DNA from: Paracoccaceae bacterium
GTDB lineage: Bacteria > Pseudomonadota > Alphaproteobacteria > Rhodobacterales > Rhodobacteraceae
NCBI GenBank assembly: GCA_026709265.1
Contig: JAPOTI010000003.1
Span: forward strand, 1-48,667
DNA length: 48,667 nucleotides
Direction: 5' to 3'
Shown: one piece after another, positions 7,763 through 16,491 of the stretch
How positions within the stretch are numbered: position 1 is the stretch's first letter
Layout: each line of letters starts with the position of its first letter
Translations under genes and position numbers: made by a program
The notes under the pieces: model-generated
Seen by the model: only the letters and a program-made list of their open reading frames with translations
The model's database searches: none
What the model was told of the DNA's origin: nothing

Positions 7763-8793
7763 TGCACTCCTGACTGCAAACAAATGGCCTGAAATTCTTC
7801 AACAAACACCGCGAGCTCGTCCTGGTCAGGCTCACAGAAACTCGTGAAGGCATTATGTGCACGCAGACTCCCGACTTTGCCCAGTCTTCCTGATGCGGCT
7901 GCGACATCCTGCATTTCAGCCAAATCTCCATTGCAATGCAGATTCACATCACATCCGGCGGAGATACAAGACATTGCCCGCTCACCCATATTTCCACGCA
8001 AAGCAGACATCGACAAATCATCACTCATAAGCAGCCCATCAAACCCGATAACGTCACGCACATATGAAATGACCCCTTCCGACTGCGAAGAAGGATACTG
8101 ACCATCCAGAGACAGATACAGGACATGCGCCATCATCCCGAGTGGAAACCGATTCAATCGACGAAACGGAATGAAGTCACTTTCTGCCAACTCAGTCAAT
8201 GCTGCATCCGTTACCGGAAGCTGTAAATGGCTGTCCGCATGTGGTCTACCATGCCCTGGAATATGTTTGACGACGGGTAAAATACCCCCCGCGATACAAG
8301 CCTCGGCAACCGTATGGGCCGCCTCGCTGACGAAACCGGGATTTGTTGCATAACATCGATTATAAAGGACAGGATGCGTCACATTTGTGGCAGTATCAGC
8401 GACCGGTACACAATTCACATTGATCCCGACGGCGCGAAGCTCGGCTGCAATAATACGATAGCGCAACCATAATGACCGCAACCGCTTCGCAGGTACAATT
8501 GCCTGACATTGCTCAAATGGCGGAAGCCAGCCGTACCAGTCCGGACCGGTAAAGCGCTGAACCCGCCCACCTTCATGATCGGTGAGAATCAACACAGATT
8601 CACCCACCGAATCCTCAAGAGAATGAATTAATCGCCGAAGCTCATTTTCTCCATCACCATTCCGAGAGAACAGGATAAAGCCAAGCGGCTTAATCTCCTC
8701 AAAGAAATGGCGTTCAGATTCGGATAGTCGTGCACCGGCACAGCCAAAAATGCAAGCGGCCCTATCCATCAGTTGGCTTTGGCTCAACGACAC
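7750..8793 (-). CDS. nagZ: Beta-N-acetylglucosaminidase NagZ (GH3)
   Basis: NagZ removes N-acetylglucosamine from anhydro-muropeptides in cytoplasmic peptidoglycan recycling. The 347-residue product shows the GH3 loop KHIPGHGRPHADSH, which contains the acid/base His-Asp pair, and the nucleophile region GLLMSDDLSMSA. The start listed is a GTG that overlaps the upstream gene by 10 bases. An ATG eight codons in (8769, MDRAACIFG) is a real alternative and matches the usual family start better. It lies between the SPOR-like gene and scpA, its normal position in Rhodobacterales. Confidence 0.92.
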   Translation of the reverse strand: MSLSQSQLMDRAACIFGCAGARLSESERHFFEEIKPLGFILFSRNGDGENELRRLIHSLEDSVGESVLILTDHEGGRVQRFTGPDWYGWLPPFEQCQAIVPAKRLRSLWLRYRIIAAELRAVGINVNCVPVADTATNVTHPVLYNRCYATNPGFVSEAAHTVAEACIAGGILPVVKHIPGHGRPHADSHLQLPVTDAALTELAESDFIPFRRLNRFPLGMMAHVLYLSLDGQYPSSQSEGVISYVRDVIGFDGLLMSDDLSMSALRGNMGERAMSCISAGCDVNLHCNGDLAEMQDVAAASGRLGKVGSLRAHNAFTSFCEPDQDELAVFVEEFQAICLQSGVQWLP

Positions 8794-9386
8794 TCAATGT
8801 CAATTCCCGATACGTCGTCACAAGATGAGAAGATCTGATCGTGGGCGGCTGTTGGCGGTACCGGGAACACATCAACGCGGTCAAACCCCGCCGCCATCTG
8901 ATAGAGTGGAACTTTACGGGTTCGATCAACAGATCCCATGTTAACAATATTCTTGACATCATTTGCCGTGGTTTCCGGTACGGAATCAGCGGGGCCAATC
9001 TGCCACAAAACGGCAATTTGGGTCAGTTGATGCTGCGTATATTCGCGCGGTGACAGGTCATCTCCATGCAAGTCCGCAGATGGATCCGCAAGCTTGATCT
9101 GGCCGACGGTTTCAGACGCACGATTGCCAGCGAGCAGTGCATTCACAGAAAACCCGGATTTTTTTGTAACATTACCTCCTGGATCGTCTGGAATCCGCCA
9201 CCAGGATTCTTCAGCGGCCTTGATCAATGGTATCGGCACGCCGCCTTCGCTCGACATGTTGCCAATAAGCAACACCCAACCAGGAATCAGCATGACTGAT
9301 ACGGCAAACTTGATACATCCCAAAGTGTACTTTGCGAGATGCTTGCGATATTTCCGATTGGCCTTTTCTGTCGCCAAATATGCCAT
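8784..9386 (-). CDS. SPOR-locus membrane protein lacking the SPOR domain
   Basis: At this position, between argS and nagZ, Rhodobacterales encode a membrane protein with a C-terminal peptidoglycan-binding SPOR domain. The 200-residue product keeps the N-terminal part: a basic start, one membrane segment (about residues 24-42, CIKFAVSVMLIPGWVLLIG) and the juxtamembrane motif GGVPIPLIKA...RIPDDPGG, which matches the family. The remainder is hydrophilic. The last 70 residues, ending SSCDDVSGIDIECR, show no SPOR pattern (no VQLGAF-like strand). The stop is reached cleanly at the nagZ start. I infer a shortened or diverged member; its function is unknown. Confidence 0.7.
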   Translation of the reverse strand: MAYLATEKANRKYRKHLAKYTLGCIKFAVSVMLIPGWVLLIGNMSSEGGVPIPLIKAAEESWWRIPDDPGGNVTKKSGFSVNALLAGNRASETVGQIKLADPSADLHGDDLSPREYTQHQLTQIAVLWQIGPADSVPETTANDVKNIVNMGSVDRTRKVPLYQMAAGFDRVDVFPVPPTAAHDQIFSSCDDVSGIDIECR

Positions 9387-9451
9387 AACTTGCCTCTTTG
9401 GTCATGCAGGTTGCCATGCACCCTGCGCTACTCGATAGATCTATTGTGCGG

Positions 9452-11197
9452 TTAATCCCGCATCTCTGTCATCGGTTTGACTCCCAATATACCTAATCCC
9501 GTGGAAATGACAACTGCGACCGCACGCACCAGGGTCAATCTTGCCTTGGTGCCTTCCGCATCCTCCTCCTGAATCAGGCGAAGCTGTTTCTCACGGTTTC
9601 CCAGAGTCCAGTAGGAATGGAGGTCGGACGCCAATTCATTGAGATAGAATGCGATACGATGCGGTTCGTGATGCCGAGAAGCCTGATCAACAATTCGTGG
9701 CCATTCTGAGACACGCCGTGCGAGTGCGATTTGCGCAGGATGGATGAGAAGGGACAAATCGGCCATCTTAAGCGAATTGTCATCGCTGTCTACGATCATG
9801 CCCAGCTCAACAGCATATGCCAATGCCGAACAGATCCGTGCATGCGCATATTGAACATAAAAAACAGGATTGTCCTTCGACTGTTCCCTGACCTTGTCGA
9901 AGTCGAAATCCAGCTGCGCATCATTCTTTCGCATCAGCATCGTGAAACGCGTCACATCCGTGCCGACGGCTTCCACAGCCTCCCGAAGTTGTACAAACTC
10001 ACCCGCGCGTTTTGACATTTTCTGCGCGCCACCATCCTTGATGACCCGAACCAATTGCGTCAGTTTGATATCAATCGGGGTCTTCCCCTCGGACAAGGCT
10101 GAAACCGCTGCACGGATACGTTTGACATAGCCGCCATGATCGGCCCCAAAAACATTGATCAACTCGTCAAACCCTCGTGTCACCTTGTTGTAATGATAGG
10201 CGAGATCTGCGGCAAAATATGTCCATGATCCATCGGCCTTGAGCACCGGTCGATCAACGTCATCGCCATGGAGGGTTGAACGGAACAATGCCTGTTCGCG
10301 CGGCTCCCAATCTTCCTGGATTGCACCTTTGGGCGGCGGCAACACCCCTTCGTAAATGAGCCCACGGCGGCGCAACTCATCAAGTGTTTGCTCAATTGCA
10401 CCACTGTCAATAAGGGTCGTTTCACTGAAGAAAGTATCCATCTGCACATTCAATTGCGCCAGATCCTGACGAATGCACGCCACCATTCTGTCAATCGCGA
10501 AACGTTTGAATTCCGCCAGCCAGACGGACTCGGGCTGATTCACGAATTTTTCGCCGAATCTCCCGGCCAGCGATTCACCGACCTCTTTCAGATACGTACC
10601 GCCATAATGTTCATTGGTTAACTCGACCTTATAACCGATCGCTTCGAGGTAGCGCAGATAAACAGAGCGGCCAAGTGTATCGACTTGTGCGCCACCGTCA
10701 TTGAGATAATATTCGCGGAAAACCTGATAACCTGTGAATTCCAATAAGCGCGCCAGCGCATCTCCGAAGATGGCTCCGCGCGCATGGCCAACATGCAACG
10801 GGCCCGTTGGATTCGCTGACACGAATTCCAGCAACACCCGGCGGCCTTCGCCCTTCTGTGAACGACCATAACCTTGGCCCAGTGAGATCGTGGCGCGTAA
10901 ATTTTCAGTCCAAAAACCCGGCTTGAAGACAAAGTTCAAGAAACCGGGTCCGGCAATCTCAATCGACTTGATACGCTCATCGGTCTCGAGTTGAATCTTG
11001 AGTTGTTCAGCCACCTCGCGCGGTGTGCGATTGAGATACTTTGCACAAACAATTGCAGCATTGGTTGCCAACTCACCGTGCACAGCGGATTTTGGCCGTT
11101 CCAGTGAAACCGCCGACAAAGTCAAATCCTTTCGGTCAACGCCGCAGGTTGCGAGCGCCGCCATCATGGTATCATTGAACGCGCCAATCACATTCAT
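9452..11197 (-). CDS. argS: Arginyl-tRNA synthetase
   Basis: A class I aminoacyl-tRNA synthetase of 581 residues, which charges tRNA-Arg. The N-terminal Add1-type domain is followed by the HIGH motif as HVGH at residues 135-138, within SANPTGPLHVGHARG. The KMSKS motif appears as KMSKRAG, and the C-terminal anticodon-binding helices end in SDLHSYWTLGN. The length is typical. It is the second gene of the minus-strand series, after dgt. Confidence 0.96.
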   Translation of the reverse strand: MNVIGAFNDTMMAALATCGVDRKDLTLSAVSLERPKSAVHGELATNAAIVCAKYLNRTPREVAEQLKIQLETDERIKSIEIAGPGFLNFVFKPGFWTENLRATISLGQGYGRSQKGEGRRVLLEFVSANPTGPLHVGHARGAIFGDALARLLEFTGYQVFREYYLNDGGAQVDTLGRSVYLRYLEAIGYKVELTNEHYGGTYLKEVGESLAGRFGEKFVNQPESVWLAEFKRFAIDRMVACIRQDLAQLNVQMDTFFSETTLIDSGAIEQTLDELRRRGLIYEGVLPPPKGAIQEDWEPREQALFRSTLHGDDVDRPVLKADGSWTYFAADLAYHYNKVTRGFDELINVFGADHGGYVKRIRAAVSALSEGKTPIDIKLTQLVRVIKDGGAQKMSKRAGEFVQLREAVEAVGTDVTRFTMLMRKNDAQLDFDFDKVREQSKDNPVFYVQYAHARICSALAYAVELGMIVDSDDNSLKMADLSLLIHPAQIALARRVSEWPRIVDQASRHHEPHRIAFYLNELASDLHSYWTLGNREKQLRLIQEEDAEGTKARLTLVRAVAVVISTGLGILGVKPMTEMRD

Positions 11198-11274
11198 AAT
11201 CCAACCCTTTGTTACTCTTGCGCCAAGATATATTCACGGCACGAGAACTGTCATCAGTTTTTGCGTATGGACGA

Positions 11275-12444
11275 TCACGATGCGGTGGCAATTCTTGCAG
11301 TTTCTTTCAATGCAAAACTGTCTGTCAATCCGGCAATGCAATCGGCGATCGCACGCAATCTTCCTGTATCGCCAACAGCTGAATGATAATCCTCGAGGCG
11401 CTCAGCGGGCAAATCAGACGGGTGGTTGCGATAATGATTGAACAAAGTTCTGATTGCTGCACTTCCCTCGGCACATTCCTCATTCACACGCTCGTTTCGA
11501 TACATGCGATCGAATAGAAAGTCGCGGATCACGTTCATCTGTCGTCGGCAATCTTCGGAAAAGCTGACGGTTGCACATCCTGCGTTGCGGATATCATCAG
11601 GCTCTTGCGGATTGAATTCATCGAATCGCTGCATCGATGTGCGATACACATCTTCGACCAGTTCACCAAAAACCTCCCGCAGGGCAGTCTGGTTGATCCG
11701 GCTTTCGCTCACATCGGAATAATCACGACGAACGCGCCAGATTGCCGGACCGATCAGGGGTAATTCTGTCAGGTCACCGGCGGCAAAAAATTCAGCGCGC
11801 AATCCGTCCTGCATATCGTGACAATTGTAGGCAATGTCATCAGCGAGTGCAGCCACCTGTGCCTCGGCCGAAGGATAGGTATGAAGTTCCAGATCCGTAT
11901 CGGCGTAAGCGTCGGCCATTGCCAGACCCGTTTCATCCACCGGACCATTATGTTTGGCGATCCCCTCCAAGGTCTCCCATGTCAAGTTGAGGCCGTTAAA
12001 TCCGATGTAACTGCGTTCTAAATTGGTGACGATTCTCACCGCTTGGGCATTATGCTCGAAGCCGCCATGGTCCTTCATGATTTCGTTAAGTGCCTGCTCT
12101 CCGATATGACCAAAAGGCGTATGCCCAAGATCATGTGCGAGGGACACGGACTCAGCCAAATCCGGATTGAGGCCAAGTGACGAAGCGATTGCGCGGGCGA
12201 CTCGTGCCACCTCGATCGTATGCGTGAGACGCGTTCTGAAATGCCCGCACACCGGAGCGACAAAAACCTGAGTCTTGTACATCAGCAAACGAAACGAGGT
12301 GGAATGTACAATCCTGTCACAATCTCGTTGAAAAGCTGTGCGCTGCTCACTGCCTGAATCACTCAGGGGGCGCGACCCGCAACGCGGATGCATGCATGCA
12401 TAGGGCGCCAGGGCCATACCTGTGCTCAGTTGCCACTTTGCCAT
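11275..12444 (-). CDS. dgt: Deoxyguanosinetriphosphate triphosphohydrolase-like protein
   Basis: HD-domain dNTP triphosphohydrolases split dNTPs to deoxynucleosides and triphosphate and so shape the dNTP pool. The 389-residue product has FQRDCDRIVHSTSFRLL, the first metal-ligand segment RLTHTIEVARVARAIA, and the HD motif in SLAHDLGHTPFGHIGEQAL. The third Asp is in DDIAYNCHDMQDG. These match the alphaproteobacterial dGTPase-like family. The ATG at 12444 has GGTGA about 5 bases upstream. It is divergent from erpA. Confidence 0.93.
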   Translation of the reverse strand: MAKWQLSTGMALAPYACMHPRCGSRPLSDSGSEQRTAFQRDCDRIVHSTSFRLLMYKTQVFVAPVCGHFRTRLTHTIEVARVARAIASSLGLNPDLAESVSLAHDLGHTPFGHIGEQALNEIMKDHGGFEHNAQAVRIVTNLERSYIGFNGLNLTWETLEGIAKHNGPVDETGLAMADAYADTDLELHTYPSAEAQVAALADDIAYNCHDMQDGLRAEFFAAGDLTELPLIGPAIWRVRRDYSDVSESRINQTALREVFGELVEDVYRTSMQRFDEFNPQEPDDIRNAGCATVSFSEDCRRQMNVIRDFLFDRMYRNERVNEECAEGSAAIRTLFNHYRNHPSDLPAERLEDYHSAVGDTGRLRAIADCIAGLTDSFALKETARIATAS

Positions 12445-12521
12445 AAGTCACCACAAGCTTGCCGCAAGGAAGGTATCGAATTATATTGAGATGGGGTGTG
12501 AATCAAAGAACGAGGATACAA

Positions 12522-12854
12522 GTGGAATTGATTGTTCCGCCCAAAGTCTCCGAACGTGCATTTGAGAGGCTTGCAGAAATTAATTCTGGCGATAACAAGA
12601 TGAAATGTCTGCGTGTGAGCGTCAAGGGCGGCGGCTGTTCAGGATTTCAGTATGAAATTCAATTTGACGAGCCGGAAGAAGACGATATTCACTTGACCAG
12701 TGGTGATCAGACAGTTTTGGTGGATAAACACTCATTGCCGTTTCTAGAGAATGCCACCATTGACTTTGCTGATGAGCTGATTGGCTCACGATTTGTTGTC
12801 ATCAATCCCAACGCCAAATCGACATGTGGCTGTGCCATGAGTTTTTCTTTTTGA
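12522..12854 (+). CDS. erpA: A-type iron-sulfur cluster carrier (ErpA/HesB/IscA family)
   Basis: A-type carriers deliver Fe-S clusters to target apoproteins. The 110-residue product has the three conserved cysteines: one in GGGCSGFQY and two in STCGCAMSF at the C-terminus. Its length is normal. I chose the GTG at 12522 because GAGGA (12512-12516) lies 5 bases upstream and the family starts there; an upstream in-frame extension has no similarity. I use erpA because in this gene order (dgt / A-type carrier / xth) it is the stand-alone carrier, but iscA is not excluded. Xth starts 13 bases after the stop. Confidence 0.87.
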   Translation: MELIVPPKVSERAFERLAEINSGDNKMKCLRVSVKGGGCSGFQYEIQFDEPEEDDIHLTSGDQTVLVDKHSLPFLENATIDFADELIGSRFVVINPNAKSTCGCAMSFSF

Positions 12855-12867
12855 CCTTCGCCACCGA

Positions 12868-13659
12868 ATGAAAATCGCAAGTTTCAATGTCAACGGTATA
12901 AGGGCGCGGAAGCTGCATCTACGCAAATGGCTGAACGAAAGTCACCCGGATGTTGTTTTACTACAGGAAATCAAATGTCTGGATATGGGTTTTCCATACC
13001 AAGACTTTGAAGATTTAGGCTACAATATTGCCATCCACGGACAGAAGAGTTTCAATGGCGTGGCTATTTTCTCAAAGTTTCCGCTTGAAGATGTCACCCG
13101 TGGATTACCGGGGGATAACAATGATATGCAAGCACGGTGGATAGAAGCCACAGTCTCCAGTGATCCTCCAATCCGCGTCTGTTGTTTGTACTTGCCCAAC
13201 GGCAATCCTGCACCTGGCCCAAAATACGATTACAAGCTTGCCTGGATGGAACGGTTAATCCGACACGCCACAGACATTCTGGCACTTGAAGAGGCTTCGT
13301 TGCTTGCTGGCGACTTCAATGTCATTCCGCAATCGGAAGATGCGCGCCATCCCGAAGACTGGGACGAAGACGCGTTGTTTCGTCCGGAAACCCGGAGATT
13401 GTGGCACCAGTTGGTCAATCTTGGCTTCTATGACGCGTTCCGTTTGCGTTGCACGGATTCTGAACAGTACACTTTCTGGGACTTTCAGGCAGGTGCCTGG
13501 CAGCGCAATGACGGGATACGGATTGACCATTTTCTGCTCACGCCGCAATGTGCTGACCTGCTTGCTGATTGTGCGATCGATCGGGATGTTCGCGGTTGGG
13601 AAAAACCGTCGGATCATGTGCCGATCTGGGTTGAAATCAACCCTGCGAGTCGGGTCTGA
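12868..13659 (+). CDS. xth: Exodeoxyribonuclease III (AP endonuclease)
   Basis: Xth cuts DNA at abasic sites and removes 3' blocks in base excision repair. The 263-residue product shows the exonuclease-endonuclease-phosphatase motifs: SFNVNGIRAR with the metal-ligand Glu34 in LLQEIKC, the catalytic LLAGDFNVIP, RIDHFLL, and the terminal SDHVPIW with the catalytic His. Downstream it converges with a DNA glycosylase gene, which would supply its substrate. Confidence 0.94.
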   Translation: MKIASFNVNGIRARKLHLRKWLNESHPDVVLLQEIKCLDMGFPYQDFEDLGYNIAIHGQKSFNGVAIFSKFPLEDVTRGLPGDNNDMQARWIEATVSSDPPIRVCCLYLPNGNPAPGPKYDYKLAWMERLIRHATDILALEEASLLAGDFNVIPQSEDARHPEDWDEDALFRPETRRLWHQLVNLGFYDAFRLRCTDSEQYTFWDFQAGAWQRNDGIRIDHFLLTPQCADLLADCAIDRDVRGWEKPSDHVPIWVEINPASRV

Positions 13660-13749
13660 CGGCCACAAACCCGAACCGTGCAAAGGGTTCTATTGAAATT
13701 CAGGCCATTATTTCCGGTTAACGCATAAGTTTTGGACCAGATATGAGAA

Positions 13750-14250
13750 TTACGAAGCCGGCTTCAGAAATGCACGCCAAACCCGGAGCTTTTCATCGAA
13801 TGTCATTTTTGCGTTGGCCGCACTTGTAGATGGCAGACAGCAAACACGCATTCCATCCCAAGCGACATCTGGATTTTGCGCGCAATAAAGTTTGAATCCT
13901 TGATACGCCCGTTTGCCGTTCAGCCCGATCGCATCAATGCACGGATATTTGTCAATCAATGAGGCCAAATCGTTATAGATTGGAGAGCGAATTTGTGAAT
14001 CCAGACTGCCGGTGCGTTCTGCTGCCGCAAATATATCCCAGAGTGCAATTTCACTCCTGAGAAGAAATGAACGTCTTGATTCGTCACCCTCACCGGTCGT
14101 CTCTTCAAATGTGCGGGAAAGAATTCGCCAAAACTGGTTGCTGGAATTCGCGTAATATTCTTGGGCTGCCAGTGAGATATCACCTGGCAATGAGCCAAGA
14201 ATCAGGATTCGGGAGTTGTCGTTGGCGATCGGAGTCAGACCCGTCTTCAT
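13750..14250 (-). CDS. DNA-deoxyinosine glycosylase (UDG superfamily)
   Basis: The 166-residue product has the uracil-DNA-glycosylase fold marks of the hypoxanthine-DNA glycosylase group: ILILGSLPGDISL near residues 15-27, then QEYYANSSNQFWRI, which holds the Asn seen in that family, LWDIFAAAERTGSLD, and the C-terminal LPSTSAANAKM. Such enzymes excise deaminated bases, leaving abasic sites for an AP endonuclease. It converges with xth, a sensible partner. The exact substrate cannot be read from the sequence; mismatch-specific uracil glycosylases are the nearest alternative. Confidence 0.82.
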   Translation of the reverse strand: MKTGLTPIANDNSRILILGSLPGDISLAAQEYYANSSNQFWRILSRTFEETTGEGDESRRSFLLRSEIALWDIFAAAERTGSLDSQIRSPIYNDLASLIDKYPCIDAIGLNGKRAYQGFKLYCAQNPDVAWDGMRVCCLPSTSAANAKMTFDEKLRVWRAFLKPAS

Positions 14251-15045
14251 TCAAAACCCCAATTTCCTATCATCCAACCAATAGATCTGATTGATCGCAC
14301 CACACAGGGGCAAACCTGTCCGGGTAACCGCTTGCCAGAAGAGTCTGCAATATCCTTCGCTTTTATGAGGGCAGGTTGAACGTTAGGGGCTTATAACGAA
14401 TAATTGATAGAATACAGCAGGATGAGTTTTTGTCGAAAGGTAACCACAACATAAGGTGGTATGTCAACCAATGTATATAAGCCCCGAACGTTACCAGCCT
14501 TCCCGAAGAACGTCTGCGACTCTTCCATCCAATGATTCACATAAATTCACGGCACAACGACATCCGACGGGTCGCACCGAATCGCATCAAGGTGATGGAT
14601 CGATTCAAAAGGTGAATCAAAATCCTTTTGATCTCAGTGCACAAAATTCGGAAATCAATCATCTTCCGAGAGATGGGATCGCTGCCGTTTCGGGTTTCTG
14701 GTCTGACGACGGCACAATACGGCAGCATAACCCTCCCATGGCGCAAAAGCATGAATCACGTGGATCAAAGATCCATTTTTCATCCCGAACCGATCTTGAC
14801 TCCACAGCCCATGACTGCCCCGCCGATCAGAACCACCTCTTCCCAGGCGGATTCCAAAATCCATTGGATATCGGTGACTTACCTCTCGACCCGCTGTTAT
14901 TCAGTGTGGCTGGTGAATTCGTCTTCGAAGTGCAATTCGACAGGACTGAAGCAAGAATCCCTAAAAGCCACTCTCAACTGCTTGAACAGCAAACTCATCA
15001 GGATTAAATTCCGGAATGGTTTAACTATTCCGGAGTGTGTTCCTG
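14251..15045. other. Gene-poor stretch between the glycosylase and the DUF4143 ATPase
   Basis: About 800 bases with no gene I can support. A plus-strand frame at 14456-15007 (183 codons) and an overlapping frame at 14628-15125 are open but polar, show no domain and have no good ribosome site. Minus-strand fragments in the same place are equally plain. The only structure is the 17-bp inverted repeat at 14379-14492. This could be a decayed gene or an insertion footprint. Confidence 0.5.
14379..14492. repeat. Imperfect 17-bp inverted repeat flanking an 80-bp core
   Basis: The left arm AACGTTAGGGGCTTATA (14379-14395) and the right arm TATAAGCCCCGAACGTT (14476-14492) are reverse complements except for one base. 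The 80-base core holds a second small hairpin, ACCAC (14443-14447) / GTGGT (14456-14460). The layout resembles a miniature inverted-repeat element. I see no clear target-site duplication, and no other copy in this window. Confidence 0.55.
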
Positions 15046-16194
15046 ATGGGTTATCAGCGGCGCTTGAACATGGACTTGCCTCAGGGCCAGTCTGCATTCC
15101 TCTGGGGTGCGCGGCAAACGGGTAAGTCCACTTTTCTGCGCCAGAGATTTCCGAACAGCTTCTATATAGACCTTCTCAACTCAGACAATCTGCTGTCGCT
15201 CAGTGCGCGACCTGCTCGACTGGGAGAAATACTCACCCAGAAGGCACCTGAGATTTTGAAACGGCCAATCATCATTGATGAGATTCAGAAAGTTCCATCC
15301 CTGCTTGATGAAGTGCACCGCCTTATCGAAAGCTGTGGTTTCTCATTCATCCTTTGCGGGTCAAGTGCGCGGCGCATGCGACGGGCCGGGGTTAATCTGC
15401 TTGGTGGCCGCGCCTGGCGCTTTGACTTGTTTCCATTGAACTGGAATGAAGTGCCGGAATTTGACCTGCTTCGGGCACTCAACCGCGGCATGCTTCCCTC
15501 AATTTACGACCAGCCACGTTTTGGTCGTTCACTCAAGGCTTATGTGCAAGACTATCTCACAGAAGAGATTTTCAATGATGCTACGACCCGCAATGCCCCC
15601 ACATTTGTTCGTTTTTTTGATTGTTTGCGATTTTGTCACGGAGAGTTGCTGAATTACACTTCGATCAGCCGTGAATGTGCCATTGATGCCAAAACCGTCA
15701 AGGTTTATTTTGACATTCTGCAGGACAGTCTGGTGGGGTATCGGATCTTTCCCTTTCATCGCAGCAGTGGGCGCCAGAGCATCACGGCTGCTCCCAAGTT
15801 TTTTTTGTTTGATGTCGGCGTGGCGAGCCATATATGCGGCAGATCTCTGACAAATGAATACGGACCTGAATTTGGCCGTGCATTTGAACATTTCATTTTG
15901 CTTGAACTGATTGCCGCTCGTGGCTACCGAGAGCAAGATTATTCCATCGAGTTCTGGCGTACAAAATCAGGACTTGAGGTCGATTTCATACTCGGAGGCG
16001 GAGAGGTTGCCATCGAAGTCAAGACCCGCGTGCGCCACGGTGATTTGCGCGCTATACGGGCTTTCGCTGACGAGTTCTCCCCAAGCGCTGCCTTTGTTGT
16101 GACTGCAGAACAGGATCGTCGACGTATTGATGATATCGACATACTTCCGTACACCGACTTTTTGCGCTTGCTGCATGATGGCAATGTCATTTGA
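15046..16194 (+). CDS. AAA ATPase with DUF4143 C-terminal domain
   Basis: A 382-residue protein of the widespread ATPase plus DUF4143 family, whose cellular role is poorly defined. Walker A is WGARQTGKST near residue 25 and Walker B is IIIDEIQKVPSLLDEVHRLI. The sensor-like LCGSSARRMRR follows, then WRFDLFPLNWNE. The C-terminal half contains FEHFILLELIAA, EFWRTKSGLEVDFIL and VAIEVKT, a layout like the PD-(D/E)XK nuclease fold. I chose the ATG at 15046 because CGGAG lies about 10 bases upstream. It stands alone between gene-poor flanks, suggesting acquisition by transfer. Confidence 0.85.
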   Translation: MGYQRRLNMDLPQGQSAFLWGARQTGKSTFLRQRFPNSFYIDLLNSDNLLSLSARPARLGEILTQKAPEILKRPIIIDEIQKVPSLLDEVHRLIESCGFSFILCGSSARRMRRAGVNLLGGRAWRFDLFPLNWNEVPEFDLLRALNRGMLPSIYDQPRFGRSLKAYVQDYLTEEIFNDATTRNAPTFVRFFDCLRFCHGELLNYTSISRECAIDAKTVKVYFDILQDSLVGYRIFPFHRSSGRQSITAAPKFFLFDVGVASHICGRSLTNEYGPEFGRAFEHFILLELIAARGYREQDYSIEFWRTKSGLEVDFILGGGEVAIEVKTRVRHGDLRAIRAFADEFSPSAAFVVTAEQDRRRIDDIDILPYTDFLRLLHDGNVI

Positions 16195-16491
16195 GTCTTC
16201 AATGATGACCCGTTGTCTACCTTACCGGTTGAAAACACGATTGCGAAATGGCATTGCCGCGTTCTTTGATGACAGGCGTATCCACGAAGCGAACGGAGAC
16301 CGCTACCCCCTCGATCCAGACTTTCACTTTGGCCAGGCGCCGCAGAGGTTTGTCACACGCAAACCGCCGACAACATAAGGCTGGCAAAAGGGGAGCAGAT
16401 CGAACCTTCGATTCTGGCAATATGGGATTCTGAGCGGGGACCTTGCAAAACTCAGTCGCGTCTTCCTGACATGGTCAGATCTTGAAACCTT
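16195..16491. other. Gap between DUF4143 ATPase and FAD monooxygenase
   Basis: In this 297-base convergent gap neither strand holds a gene I recognise. Short frames are basic and irregular and could be remnants of an older gene, but no transposase or other family motif can be supported. No strong terminator hairpin was found. Confidence 0.4.

Noticed and set aside
14456-15007. Open frame of 183 codons on the plus strand upstream of the DUF4143 ATPase gene
   Set aside because: Polar, irregular composition, no motif, no good ribosome site, and its start overlaps the right arm of the inverted repeat. Treated as non-coding or decayed.
16195-16491. Suspected transposase remnant downstream of the DUF4143 ATPase
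   Set aside because: Basic short frames superficially resemble IS5-type tails, but no DDE motif, inverted ends or duplication could be found.
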